A DNA stretch of 64,000 nucleotides, taken from the NCBI RefSeq assembly GCF_003719825.1, contig NZ_RIBS01000007.1, forward strand, positions 62,001 to 126,000, given 5' to 3'. The first letter of the stretch is position 1. Each line of letters begins with the position of its first letter. The notes beneath the pieces were generated by a model. The model was not told the origin of the DNA and did no database searches. It saw nothing but the letters and a program-made list of their open reading frames with translations. The DNA comes from Montanilutibacter psychrotolerans. Lineage in GTDB: Bacteria > Pseudomonadota > Gammaproteobacteria > Xanthomonadales > Xanthomonadaceae. Both the position numbers and the translations under genes were made by a program. Of this stretch, positions 41,606 to 51,135 are shown piece after piece.

Positions 41606-41838
41606 GGCCCGCGGCCCGCGTCTGGGCTGATCCTCGCGACGGCCCGGATCGCAATCGACAACCGGCGGCGCGTCCCACACGGGGCGCGCCGCTGCGCTTT
41701 GCGGCACGCGCGGGCCGATGCGGTCTGACGCGGCGATGCCCACGTACGTCTGTCACACCTCCCCGCGGCGCATCGCGCCGGCTACGCTATGCCGCCCCGG
41801 CGACCCGGATCGCCGTTTCGCCCCCGCACAAGGACGTC

Positions 41839-42672
41839 ATGACCTCCGCACCCCACGCCGTTCCCACCGCGCTTGCCGCCGCCTTTCCCACCCGGACGCT
41901 GAGCCTGCGCAACACCGGTGCCGGCGGCATCGGCGGACTGCTGCTGTCGCTGGTGTTTACCGCGGCCACCATTGCCGTGGCCTGGGCCGGCATCTCCAGC
42001 CTCGCGCCGGACTTCGTGATCCGCGCGAACGCGGTGCCGGTCGATGCGCGGATCGACGGTTCGTGCTCCACGCGCAAGCTGATCTTCACCGACTGCGACG
42101 TGACCATGGACTACGAGGTGGACGGCGTCGCATATTCGGTGGAGCGCTCGTTCTTCTTCATCGGCACCGGCGGCAACTACGAGGCGTCGGTGGTCCGGTC
42201 GGGCAAGGACCCGTCGCAGGCCACGCTGGACCTCGCGCTCGACAAGCTGTGGAACCGGGTGGGACTGGCCCTGTTCTTCCTCGCCTTCTGCGCCTTGCTC
42301 GGTGTCGGCACGCTGCTGGACTGGCGTCGCGGCGCGAAGGCACGCAGCCGGTATCGCGGGCGCGACCGGCGTCGGCTCACCCCGGTGATCGTGCGCATCA
42401 CCCGCGTGCAGGTGATCAAGCGCAAGGGGCATCGCTACGACTATGCGGTGCACCATCGCGGCAAGGCGCGCCGCCGATGGCTGGTGCTGGGCAACGAAGA
42501 AGGCCACGCGTTTTTTCTCGGGCATCCGTCCAACGACGACCGCGCGCTGGCGGTGTACGCCCAGGGCGCCGAAGACCTGCCGATCCTGCTCGACGAAGGC
42601 CTGACGCGGCTGGATCTCAGCAACGACGAACGCGCCGCGCTGTTCGCCGCGCGCGAGTCCCTGACGGCCTGA
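41839..42672 (+). CDS. Membrane protein, DUF3592-like
   Basis: A 277-residue protein with two membrane helices (about 28-50 and 137-158) bracketing a periplasmic domain of about 85 residues with a Cys pair (GSCSTRKLIFTDCDV) and the strand-rich YEVDGVAYSVERSFFF. The C-terminal half is a cytoplasmic basic region (RRRGRDRRRL...) followed by a beta-rich segment. The layout resembles DUF3592 proteins, whose role is unknown. No operon partners. Confidence 0.62.
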   Translation: MTSAPHAVPTALAAAFPTRTLSLRNTGAGGIGGLLLSLVFTAATIAVAWAGISSLAPDFVIRANAVPVDARIDGSCSTRKLIFTDCDVTMDYEVDGVAYSVERSFFFIGTGGNYEASVVRSGKDPSQATLDLALDKLWNRVGLALFFLAFCALLGVGTLLDWRRGAKARSRYRGRDRRRLTPVIVRITRVQVIKRKGHRYDYAVHHRGKARRRWLVLGNEEGHAFFLGHPSNDDRALAVYAQGAEDLPILLDEGLTRLDLSNDERAALFAARESLTA

Positions 42673-42821
42673 CCCGCGCCACGCCATTGCGTCGGCAGAA
42701 CCGACGCAGACAACATCGACTCGGCAACGCGCACAGGCACCGCGCCGCGATGGCGGCCACACCATCGCCTGCGTTAGTCTGAGTGCGCTTGGGAAGAGCG
42801 CCGGACGGGGACCGGCATCGC

Positions 42822-44183
42822 ATGGGAATCGCATTGACGCGCGAGCAGGTGCTGGCACTGGCACCGGATGCCGCATCGGCAAAAGCCGCCACCGGATTAC
42901 TGTCGGACAGCAAGTGGGAGACGCTCGGCGTCGACGACGAGGCGCTGTGGGGAGAGTGCAAGGGCAGCGGCGCCAAGCCCTACCAGACCCAGGTGGATCT
43001 CACCGCGATGGTGTCGCGCTGCTCGTGCCCGAGTCGCAAATTCCCGTGCAAGCACGGCCTGGCGCTGTTGTTGCTGTCCGCACAGAAGCACGCGCGCCTG
43101 TTGCCGGGCGAACGCCCTGCGTGGGTCAGCCAGTGGATGGATTCGCGCCGCGACAAGGCCGCAAAGAAAGAGCAGGCCGCCGCCGAAAAGCCCGAGACCG
43201 ATCCGGCCGCCGCCGCAGCGGCCAGCGCGCGCCGTGAGACCACGCGATGGAAGCGCATCGACTCCGGCAGCGCCGAACTGCAGCGCTGGATTGCCGATCA
43301 GTTCCGCCGCGGCCTCGCGCAAGCCGGCCCGGAGCAGCAGCACGAATGGCGCGCGATGGCCGCGCGCATGGTCGATGCCCAGGCACCCGGCCTGGCCCGG
43401 CGTGTCGAGGCCGCCGCCGAGCACGACGCGCTCGACACCACCCCGGCACAGCGCCACGCGCAACGCATCGAGCGCCTCGGCCTGCTGCAGCTGATCAACG
43501 CGGCCGTGTCGCGCCGCACGCAGCTCAACCCGGCGCGCGAAGCCGACCTGCGCATCGCGCTCGGCTGGGGCCACGACAAGGACGAGCTGACGGCCCATGC
43601 CGACCACGTCGATGACTGCTGGCAGGTGCTCGGGCAATGCATCGACGATCGCGACGCCAAGCTCAGCGAGCGACGCGTGTGGCTTCGCGGTCGCCACAGC
43701 GGCCGCTACGCGCTCGTGCAGGACTACGCCTACAACGGTCGTGGCTGGGAAGGGCTGTGGCGCGATGGCGCCAGCTGCACGGCCACCCTCGCCTTCCATC
43801 CCGGTTCGGTGCCGTTGCGCGCCGTGGCCGGCACCCAGACCGATGCCGCCTCGCACGATTGGCCGGAAATCGCGCTCGACGCCGCCATCGACCAGGCCTC
43901 CACGTGGTTCGCCACCAACCCCTGGTTGCAGCAGGTACCGATGCTGATCGATGCCGGCATTCCCACCCTCGACGGCGATGCGCGATGGCTGCGCACGGTC
44001 GCCGGCAGCTTGCCACTGCGGCTGGACACCGCCTCGTCGTGGTCGTTGCTGGCCTTCAGCGGCGGCCATCCGCTTCGCGTGATGGGCGAGTGGGACGGTC
44101 GCGCGCTGCGACCGCTGTCGGCAACGCTGCCGGGCGATGCGGCTCGTCGCTGGACGGCTGACGGCATCGGGAGCGCGGCATGA
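42822..44183 (+). CDS. SWIM zinc-finger protein (YehQ-like), first gene of the MoxR/VWA operon
   Basis: A 453-residue soluble protein. The SWIM zinc finger is at Cys67-x-Cys69-x6-Cys76-x-His78 (CSCPSRKFPCKH), a motif that binds DNA or protein. A Lys/Ala/Glu-rich low-complexity linker (about 110-140) separates it from a large C-terminal part (about 150-453) with repeated Trp-x-aromatic blocks and no known enzyme motif. The start MGIALTREQVLALAPD is chosen over a GTG 13 codons upstream. It overlaps the next gene by ATGA. E. coli YehQ is the nearest analogue I know; a role in the same complex as the ATPase and VWA protein is inferred from the operon. Confidence 0.82.
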   Translation: MGIALTREQVLALAPDAASAKAATGLLSDSKWETLGVDDEALWGECKGSGAKPYQTQVDLTAMVSRCSCPSRKFPCKHGLALLLLSAQKHARLLPGERPAWVSQWMDSRRDKAAKKEQAAAEKPETDPAAAAAASARRETTRWKRIDSGSAELQRWIADQFRRGLAQAGPEQQHEWRAMAARMVDAQAPGLARRVEAAAEHDALDTTPAQRHAQRIERLGLLQLINAAVSRRTQLNPAREADLRIALGWGHDKDELTAHADHVDDCWQVLGQCIDDRDAKLSERRVWLRGRHSGRYALVQDYAYNGRGWEGLWRDGASCTATLAFHPGSVPLRAVAGTQTDAASHDWPEIALDAAIDQASTWFATNPWLQQVPMLIDAGIPTLDGDARWLRTVAGSLPLRLDTASSWSLLAFSGGHPLRVMGEWDGRALRPLSATLPGDAARRWTADGIGSAA

Positions 44184-45706
44184 ACCCGCTGTGGATCAAG
44201 CACGCCCTGGTCGGCGTGAACGGGCCGCTGCCGGCGACCCCGGCGCTGGACGGCAATGGCGAGGTCGATGCCCTGCTGGCCGCGATCGGCAGGCAAGGCG
44301 ACGACCCCGCACTGCATTTCAGCCGTGCCGCCGGTGCCCTGGGCGCCTGCCGGCTCGCGGCGGTCACGCTGACGCATTCGTCCGAAGCGGTGCCGGCACC
44401 CGCCAGCGACGATCCGCGTGCGCTGGACATCGCGCACCCGTGGTCGGCGGCCCTCGCCGACGTCTTCGCCGATGCCCCACTGCGCCTGCAGTTCCAGGCC
44501 TGCCAGCGACTGGCCGAGCACGCCGCGCATCTGCCCACCACGGTGGTGCCGCGCGCACTCGACGCCGGACGCCGCAGCGTGCCGTTGCGCGCCGTGCTGC
44601 TGCCGGTGCTCGGTTCGCGCGGAAGGTGGCTGGCGCAGTTCAACCCCGAGTGGAAGTTCGCCGCGCCCAATGCGACGGCGGCCCCCGCCGAGGACGACAG
44701 CGGCAAACGCTGGGAGGAAGGCAGCTTCGACGAGCGCCTGCTGCATCTGCGCGAGTTGCGCGCGCGCGACCCGGTCGCGGCCCGCGCGCTGCTGCAATCC
44801 CAACTCGGCGAGTTCGCCGCGAAGGAGCGGCTGGGCTTCGTCGAGGCGCTTGCCGATGGCCTGCACGATGACGATGAAGCGCTGCTGCAGCCGTTGCTGA
44901 AGGACCGCAGCCGCGACGTCAAACTGGCGGCAGCCATGCTGCTCGCACGGCTTCCTGCCTCGTCGCACGCCCAGCGCCTGATCGGCTGGATGGCGCCTTT
45001 GGTCACCAGCAAGCGCAACCTGCTCGGCCGCACCAGTTGGCAGTGCGAAGCGCCGCAGGCACTGGACAACGCGTGGGCCACGGCCGCGATCGACGGCAAG
45101 CGGCCGCAGTACGAATCGCTGGGCGAGCGCGGTTGGTGGTTGTACCAGCTGGTTCGCCAGGTGCCGTTGTCGTGGTGGTCGACACACACCAGCATGAGCG
45201 CGGCGGAACTGATCGCCTGGTCAGGCAAGACCGACTGGAAGGACGCGCTGCATCGCGGCTGGCGCGAACGCGTCGGCGCCGACGACCGCGACTGGATCGA
45301 AGCGATGCTCGACGCCGGCGCCAAGGCGTTTGGTGGCGACCGCGCCGGACTGCTCGCGCTGCTGCCGACGCCGCTGCGCGAACGCCATTGGCCGAAGACG
45401 CTGGACGAGCTGTGCAGGCAGGGCCTCGTGGCCGACGTGGTGGGCTCCTGCGCACTCGGCGAAACCTTGTCGCCAACCTACTCTCGGGTGCTGATCCTCG
45501 GCTTGCGCATGGCGATGGGCAACGACCGCCTTCGCCACGACTACTACCTGCGCTCGCAGTTGCTGGAGCTGGCCACGGTGCTGCACCCCGACAGCCTGTC
45601 CGCCTGGAAACCCACACCGCGCCGTGGCGACGAAACCACGGCGATGGCCGAAAGCCTGCACGACATCGAGCGCGTTCTCTCGATCCGGTGCGCGCTGATG
45701 TGTTGA
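44180..45706 (+). CDS. DUF5691-like protein of the MoxR/VWA operon
   Basis: A 508-residue soluble protein. It starts 4 bp inside the SWIM gene (ATGA overlap) with GGAG before the ATG. The sequence is largely alpha-helical, with a HEAT-like mid part (LLQPLLKDRSRDVKLAAAMLLARLPASS) and the conserved-looking W blocks GKRWEEGSFDERLLHLR and GWWLYQLVRQVPL. It fits the DUF5691 family, which is repeatedly encoded beside SWIM, MoxR and VWA proteins. Scaffold or adaptor is the natural guess. No catalytic motif seen. Confidence 0.75.
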   Translation: MNPLWIKHALVGVNGPLPATPALDGNGEVDALLAAIGRQGDDPALHFSRAAGALGACRLAAVTLTHSSEAVPAPASDDPRALDIAHPWSAALADVFADAPLRLQFQACQRLAEHAAHLPTTVVPRALDAGRRSVPLRAVLLPVLGSRGRWLAQFNPEWKFAAPNATAAPAEDDSGKRWEEGSFDERLLHLRELRARDPVAARALLQSQLGEFAAKERLGFVEALADGLHDDDEALLQPLLKDRSRDVKLAAAMLLARLPASSHAQRLIGWMAPLVTSKRNLLGRTSWQCEAPQALDNAWATAAIDGKRPQYESLGERGWWLYQLVRQVPLSWWSTHTSMSAAELIAWSGKTDWKDALHRGWRERVGADDRDWIEAMLDAGAKAFGGDRAGLLALLPTPLRERHWPKTLDELCRQGLVADVVGSCALGETLSPTYSRVLILGLRMAMGNDRLRHDYYLRSQLLELATVLHPDSLSAWKPTPRRGDETTAMAESLHDIERVLSIRCALMC

Positions 45707-45785
45707 GCGCACGACGACTTTTCTGCCGGTTCGACCGACCTTCCCCGCCCCACCGCCATTCCCTGCCCTTGTCCCCGGAGTCCCG

Positions 45786-46868
45786 ATGAGCACTGCCGTC
45801 CTGCGCCAGCACGCCGAACACCAATTCGCCGAAGAACTCGAGGCGTTGCGCAAGGTCGACACCCGCCAGCGTCCGCAGAACTGGCAGCTGTCGCCGTGGG
45901 CAGTGGTCACCTACCTGATGGGTGGCAAGCTCGACAACGGCTTCGTGGTCAGCCCGAAATACATCGGCAACCAGCGGCTGATGGAGATCGCCGTCGCCAC
46001 GGTCGCCACCGACCGTGCGCTGCTGCTGTTCGGTGTGCCGGGAACGGCCAAGTCGTGGGTGTCCGAGCACCTGTCGGCGGCGATCAGCGGCGACTCGACG
46101 ATGCTGGTACAGGGCACGGCCGGCACCAGCGAAGAGCAGATCCGCTACGGCTGGAACTACGCGCAGCTGCTCGCCAACGGCCCCAGCGAAAAGGCGCTGG
46201 TGCCCAGCCCGCTGATGCAGGCGATGAAGCTGGGCAAGATCGCCCGCATCGAAGAACTCACCCGCATCCCCGCCGACGTGCAGGACTCGCTGATCACCGT
46301 GCTGTCGGAGAAGACCCTGCCGATTCCGGAGCTGTCGGCCGAAGTGCAGGCCACGCGCGGCTTCAGCGTGATCGCCACGGCCAACAACCGCGACAAGGGC
46401 GTCAACGAACTCTCCAGCGCGCTCAAGCGCCGCTTCAACACGGTGATCCTGCCGGTGCCGTCCAGCGAGGCCGAGGAGATCTCGATCGTGGTCAAGCGCG
46501 TGGCCGAACTCGGCGTCGCCCTTCAGCTGCCGACCGAGCCGCCGGCTCTCAAGGAGGTCAAGCGCATCGTGCAGATCTTCCGCGAGCTGCGTAACGGCCA
46601 GACCGAGGACGGCAAGTCCAAGCTCAAGTCGCCCACGTCCACCCTGTCCACCGCCGAAGCGATCTCGGTGATCAACAACGGCATGGCGCTGGCCGGTCAT
46701 TTCGGCGACGGCGTGCTGCGTCCGGCCGACGTGGCCGCGGGCATGATCGGCGCGGTGATCAAGGACCCCGTGCAGGACCAGGTGGTGTGGAACGAGTACC
46801 TGGAAACGGTGGTCAAGGAACGCAGCGACTGGAAGGACCTGTACCGCGCGTTCCGCGAACAGCTGTAA
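45786..46868 (+). CDS. MoxR-type AAA+ ATPase (YehL subfamily-like)
   Basis: A 360-residue AAA+ protein. Walker A is GVPGTAKS (83-90), a Walker B-like KIARIEEL (151-158, with two Glu where Asp-Glu is usual), sensor 1 ATANNRD (about 198-203) and the arginine-finger pair in LKRRFN (about 214-218), followed by a lid domain ending GAVIKDPVQDQVVW. MoxR ATPases act with VWA proteins as chaperone-like remodellers, for example in metal insertion or complex maturation. It starts 79 bases after the DUF5691-like gene and ends 6 bases before the DUF5682-like gene. Confidence 0.9.
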   Translation: MSTAVLRQHAEHQFAEELEALRKVDTRQRPQNWQLSPWAVVTYLMGGKLDNGFVVSPKYIGNQRLMEIAVATVATDRALLLFGVPGTAKSWVSEHLSAAISGDSTMLVQGTAGTSEEQIRYGWNYAQLLANGPSEKALVPSPLMQAMKLGKIARIEELTRIPADVQDSLITVLSEKTLPIPELSAEVQATRGFSVIATANNRDKGVNELSSALKRRFNTVILPVPSSEAEEISIVVKRVAELGVALQLPTEPPALKEVKRIVQIFRELRNGQTEDGKSKLKSPTSTLSTAEAISVINNGMALAGHFGDGVLRPADVAAGMIGAVIKDPVQDQVVWNEYLETVVKERSDWKDLYRAFREQL

Positions 46869-46874
46869 GCCACG

Positions 46875-49466
46875 ATGTCAGACGACGCCGTTTCGATCTT
46901 CGGCATCCGCCACCACGGGCCGGGCTGCGCGCGCAGCCTGCGCCGGGCGCTGGTCGCGCTGCAGCCGGATTGCGTGCTGATCGAGGGCCCGGCCGGCTGC
47001 GAGCCGTTGCTGGTGCACCTGGTCGGTGCCGCGGCAAGTGCTGCCGCAACCGCGGCCCAGCCTGCATCGCAGGAGTCGGTTGCGCCGGCCGAACGGGGTG
47101 CGATGTCCACTGCCATCGACGTTGCGCTGCAGCCACCGGTTGCGCTGCTGTCGCATTGCGTCGACGACCCGCAACTGGCGGTGTTCCACCCCTACGCCGA
47201 GTTCTCGCCGGAATGGCAGGCGATGCTGTGGGCCGCGCAGGCCGGCGTGCCGGTGCGCTTCATGGACGTGCCCGCCTCGGCCAGCCTGGCCTGGCAACGC
47301 GAGCAGTCCCAGCGGCGCGCGCAGCAGCCGGGCGAAGCGGCCGACGCACTCGACGCACCTCCCGATGACGATGGCACTGGCGAGCAGGAAACCGCTCCGG
47401 GCGCCGCGGCCCGCATCGACGATTCCGGCGACGGCGCTCGCCTGCCGGCCGATGCGCCCACACAGGACCCGGCCACTGCGCCGCGACACGCCGATGGCGA
47501 CGACGCCATCGCCCCCGATCCCGCCGCGGCGGGCGATGAGCGCTCGCCCGACACCGCCCAGCACGTCCTGCGCGATCCGCTCGACTGGCTTGCACGCGCC
47601 GCCGGGTATGGCGACGGCGAAAGCTGGTGGAACCACATGGTCGAGGAACGCGGCGACGGCGAAGGCCTGTTCGAAGCGATCGCACAGGCCATGACCGAAC
47701 TGCGCGAGAACGCCGGCCTGCAATCGGGCCTCGACGCGACGCACGAAGCGATGCGCGAAGCGCACATGCGCAGCACGCTGCGCGAGGCCCGCAAGCAGGG
47801 CTATCAGCGCATCGCCGTGGTCTGCGGCGCCTGGCATGTGCCGGCGCTGGCGGCCAAGGTGAGTGCCGCGGCCGACAAGGCGACGCTGCGCGACCTCCCC
47901 AAACTCAAGACCCAGACCACCTGGGTGCCGTGGACCTACCATCACCTCAGCAGCGCATCGGGCTACGGCGCCGGCATCGATTCGCCGGGCTGGTACGAGC
48001 ATCTGTGGAAGCACGGCGAGGACGACAACCTCGGTCCTGCCGGCGTCCGGCCGTCGCGCGCCATCGGATGGTTCGCCCGCGTCGCGCGCCTGCTGCGCGA
48101 GCACGAGCTGGACTGCTCCTCGGCCCATCTGATCGAGGCCTCGCGCCTGTCGGACACGCTGGCGGCTTTGCGCGACCGTCCGATGCCGGGCCTGGACGAA
48201 CTCAACGAGGCCACCCGCAGCGTCATCTGCAACGGCGACGACACGCCGATGCGGCTGATCGCGCAACGGCTGATGATCGGCGATGCCATCGGCAGCGTGC
48301 CGACGGACGTGCCCACCGTGCCGCTGCAGCGCGACCTGGAAGCGCAGCAGAAGCGCCTGCGGCTGCGCCCGGAGGCCTTGTCGCGAACCGTCGACCTCGA
48401 TCTGCGCAACGACACCGACCTGCAACGCAGCCAGTTGCTGCACCGGCTGTGGCTGCTGGATATCCGCTGGGGCGATATCGCCCGTGTCGGCCGCTCGGGC
48501 CGCGGCACCTTCCACGAGAGTTGGGAACTGGCCTGGGATCCACGCTTCCAGGTCGAACTGATCATCGCCAGCCGCCACGGCCACACCGTCGCGCTGGCGG
48601 CCACCACGCGCGCGATCGAACAGGCACGCGCGGCCGCCCATCTGCCGGAACTGGCCGCACTGATCGATCGCGTGCTGCTGGCCAACCTGCCCGGCGCAGT
48701 GGATGCGGTGGCCGCCGAACTGCAGGCACGCGCGGCCACCGACGCCGATCCGCTGGCCTTGCTCGGCGCGCTGCCGGCGCTGGCCAACGTCCACCGATAC
48801 GGCAACGTGCGCAACACCGATGTCGCCCAGGTCGAGCGGTTGTTCGACGGCATCCTGCTGCGCGCGAGCCTCGGCCTGCCACTGGCGATGTCCGGCCTGG
48901 ACGACGACGCAGCGGAAGCCGCACGCGGCGTGCTGCTGGCCGCCGACCGCGCCATCGACCTTCGCCAGGGCGAGGACCAGACCGCGACCTGGCAGCGCGC
49001 GCTGCGCATCATCGCGTTGTCGGAAAGCTCGGCGCCGCTGCTGCGCGGCGCCTGCGCGCGCCTGCTGCTCGACGCCCGGCAGCTGTCGGCCGAGGACGTC
49101 CACCAGCAGCTCGGCCTCAACCTGTCGCAGGGCAGCGACCCGCTGCCGGCGGCGCAATGGCTGGACGGCTTCCTCAACCGCAATGCCACCGTGCTGCTGC
49201 ACGGCGATGACGTCTGGCCGCTGATCGACGCCTGGCTGTCGGGTCTGGGCCACGGCCATTTCCTTCGCGTGGCACCGCTGGTGCGCCGCACCTTCGCCGG
49301 CTTCGAATCCAGCGACCGCCGTGACCTGGGCGAGCGCGTCAAGCAAGGCGTCACCGCCCCACACCGCGCTGCACCGGCATTGCAATGGGATGCAGCGCGC
49401 GCGATGCGCGCCTTGCCGACCCTGCGCGAGCTGTTCGGCATCGCCACCACCGACGCACCGCCATGA
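46875..49466 (+). CDS. DUF5682-like protein (YehM-like) of the MoxR/VWA operon
   Basis: An 863-residue protein. The N-terminus (about 6-40, FGIRHHGPGCARSLRRAL and VLIEGPAGCEPLL) and the later IAVVCGAWHVPALAAKV (about 315-331) resemble the RHHGPG, EGP and GAWH-type motifs of the TraB/EreA/ChaN-like superfamily, suggesting an alpha/beta hydrolase-like or metal-binding domain. A disordered Ala/Asp/Pro-rich insertion lies at about 150-225. The helical C-terminal half (about 370-863) is repeat-like, with Ala/Leu-rich helices. It overlaps the VWA gene by ATGA. The DUF5682 family is a frequent MoxR/VWA companion; the activity is not established. Confidence 0.78.
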   Translation: MSDDAVSIFGIRHHGPGCARSLRRALVALQPDCVLIEGPAGCEPLLVHLVGAAASAAATAAQPASQESVAPAERGAMSTAIDVALQPPVALLSHCVDDPQLAVFHPYAEFSPEWQAMLWAAQAGVPVRFMDVPASASLAWQREQSQRRAQQPGEAADALDAPPDDDGTGEQETAPGAAARIDDSGDGARLPADAPTQDPATAPRHADGDDAIAPDPAAAGDERSPDTAQHVLRDPLDWLARAAGYGDGESWWNHMVEERGDGEGLFEAIAQAMTELRENAGLQSGLDATHEAMREAHMRSTLREARKQGYQRIAVVCGAWHVPALAAKVSAAADKATLRDLPKLKTQTTWVPWTYHHLSSASGYGAGIDSPGWYEHLWKHGEDDNLGPAGVRPSRAIGWFARVARLLREHELDCSSAHLIEASRLSDTLAALRDRPMPGLDELNEATRSVICNGDDTPMRLIAQRLMIGDAIGSVPTDVPTVPLQRDLEAQQKRLRLRPEALSRTVDLDLRNDTDLQRSQLLHRLWLLDIRWGDIARVGRSGRGTFHESWELAWDPRFQVELIIASRHGHTVALAATTRAIEQARAAAHLPELAALIDRVLLANLPGAVDAVAAELQARAATDADPLALLGALPALANVHRYGNVRNTDVAQVERLFDGILLRASLGLPLAMSGLDDDAAEAARGVLLAADRAIDLRQGEDQTATWQRALRIIALSESSAPLLRGACARLLLDARQLSAEDVHQQLGLNLSQGSDPLPAAQWLDGFLNRNATVLLHGDDVWPLIDAWLSGLGHGHFLRVAPLVRRTFAGFESSDRRDLGERVKQGVTAPHRAAPALQWDAARAMRALPTLRELFGIATTDAPP

Positions 49467-50722
49467 ACACCGACCCCACGCTTCCCGACGACGACATCGA
49501 CGGCGCGATCGCCCAGGACGCAGACCGCGACGCGGGCCTCGACGCAAGCCTCGACGACGCCACGCCGACCAGCCGCGAGCAGCGCTGGCGCATGGTGCTG
49601 GGCAGTGACGCCGACAGCGGCTGCGGCGCACTCGAAGGCGACCTGATGGGCATGGACGCGGCGCTGTCCGCGCTGTACGAACCCGAGGGCAGCCACGGCC
49701 TCAAGCGCCGTGGTGGTCGCGGCGGTTCGGCGCCCAACGTGGCGCGCTGGCTGGGCGACATCCGCAAGTACTTCCCCCAGTCGGTGGTGCAGGTCATGCA
49801 GCGCGATGCGCTCGAACGCCTGGACATGCGCCAGATGCTGCTCGAGAAGGAAATGCTGGAGGGCATCCAGCCCGACGTGCACATGGTCGCCAACCTGATC
49901 GCCTTGTCGAGCGTGATTCCCGCCGGAACCCGCGAGACCGCGCGGCTGGTGGTGCGCAAGGTGGTCGACGAGCTGATGGCCAAGCTCGAAGAACCGATGC
50001 GATCGGCAGTCAGCGGAGCGCTGGACCGCTCGCGTCGTACACGCCGTCCGCGCCACGCCGAGATCGACTGGAACCGCACCATCCGCGCCAACCTGCGGCA
50101 CTGGCAGGAAAGCCATCGCACGATCATCCCGCAGCAGCTGATCGGGTTCGGCCGCAAGTCGCGTCAACCGCAGCGCGAGGTGGTGCTGTGCATCGACCAG
50201 AGCGGGTCGATGGCCGCCTCGGTGGTGTACTCGAGCATCTTCGGCGCGGTGCTGGCGTCGTTGCCCGCGGTAGCCACCAAACTGGTGGTGTTCGACACGG
50301 CGGTGGTCGACATGAGCGACAAGCTCGACGACCCGGTCGAATTGCTGTTTGGCGTGCAATTGGGTGGCGGCACCGACATCCACCGCGCCGTCAGCTACAG
50401 CCAGCAGCTGATCCGCGAACCGCGCAACGCGATCCTGGTGCTGATCTCCGACCTGTACGAGGGCGGCGTCGAGACCAAACTGCTGGCCAGGGCGCAGGAG
50501 TTGGTGGCCGCCGGCGTGCAGTTCATCACCCTGCTCGCGCTCAGCGACGAAGGCCGGCCGGCCTACGACAAGGACCTCGCGGCCAAGCTCGCAGCGCTTG
50601 GCGTGCCGTCGTTTGCCTGCACGCCCGATGCGTTCCCGGGCCTGATGGCCGCGGCGATCCGCCGCGACGACATCAACCAGTGGGCCGCCGGCCAGGGCCT
50701 GGCGACCACGCGGGCAAACTGA
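49463..50722 (+). CDS. VWA (von Willebrand factor A, CoxE-like) domain protein, YehP-like
   Basis: A 419-residue protein. An acidic N-terminus (1-35) and a helical middle (about 95-235, with a positively charged block LDRSRRTRRPRHAE) precede a VWA domain (about 238-415). The metal-ion-dependent adhesion site is intact: DQSGS (Asp245, Ser247, Ser249), Thr304 in GGGTDI and Asp330 in LISDLYEGG. In MoxR systems such VWA proteins bind the ATPase and present a partner. It is the last gene of the operon, joined to the DUF5682-like gene by a 4-bp overlap. Confidence 0.88.
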   Translation: MNTDPTLPDDDIDGAIAQDADRDAGLDASLDDATPTSREQRWRMVLGSDADSGCGALEGDLMGMDAALSALYEPEGSHGLKRRGGRGGSAPNVARWLGDIRKYFPQSVVQVMQRDALERLDMRQMLLEKEMLEGIQPDVHMVANLIALSSVIPAGTRETARLVVRKVVDELMAKLEEPMRSAVSGALDRSRRTRRPRHAEIDWNRTIRANLRHWQESHRTIIPQQLIGFGRKSRQPQREVVLCIDQSGSMAASVVYSSIFGAVLASLPAVATKLVVFDTAVVDMSDKLDDPVELLFGVQLGGGTDIHRAVSYSQQLIREPRNAILVLISDLYEGGVETKLLARAQELVAAGVQFITLLALSDEGRPAYDKDLAAKLAALGVPSFACTPDAFPGLMAAAIRRDDINQWAAGQGLATTRAN

Positions 50723-51135
50723 GGTCGGTCGGCGTGCACGCCCAGGCCGGACATGCACGCCGACGTCGCGACTCGCCCGTACTTGACGGGCCGTCAACCG
50801 CCGTCGGGCCCGGCTTGACGCTCTCACGATTTCCCCGGCGTTGCCGCGCCCGGACACTGATCGCCGTCGGGATGGAGCCATCGCGACCGCGAATCACCGG
50901 CGCGTCCCCGGTGCGGACGAGGACAAGGTGATGTTGCAGCACCGGCAAAATGGCGAGGGCGACCGCCTGCGGTCGATGGCGGCGAACGGCGACGTGCCTG
51001 TCGCGCACGCGCACGATGCGGCGACGACGCAGCGGCCGTTGGACGGCCTCACCCGGCGCGGACTTGTGACGGTTGTCGCGGTTGCCAGCCGCCATGGATA
51101 ATCGCGCGCCCAAACCACGCTTCGATGTAGCAGGT
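50723..51135. other. Intergenic region after the MoxR/VWA operon
   Basis: About 413 bases with no convincing gene. Apart from the hairpin at 50728-50764, a second short hairpin TTGACG-GGC-CGTCAA lies near 50780. An in-frame extension of the next gene (from a TTG at 51073 or an ATG at 51094) reaches into it but adds no signal-peptide features. Confidence 0.5.
50728..50764 (+). terminator. Candidate hairpin after the MoxR/VWA operon
   Basis: A perfect 11-bp inverted repeat GTCGGCGTGCA / TGCACGCCGAC with a 15-base loop begins 6 bases after the VWA stop codon. No T tract follows, so it may be an mRNA-stabilising hairpin or a weak terminator. Confidence 0.5.
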
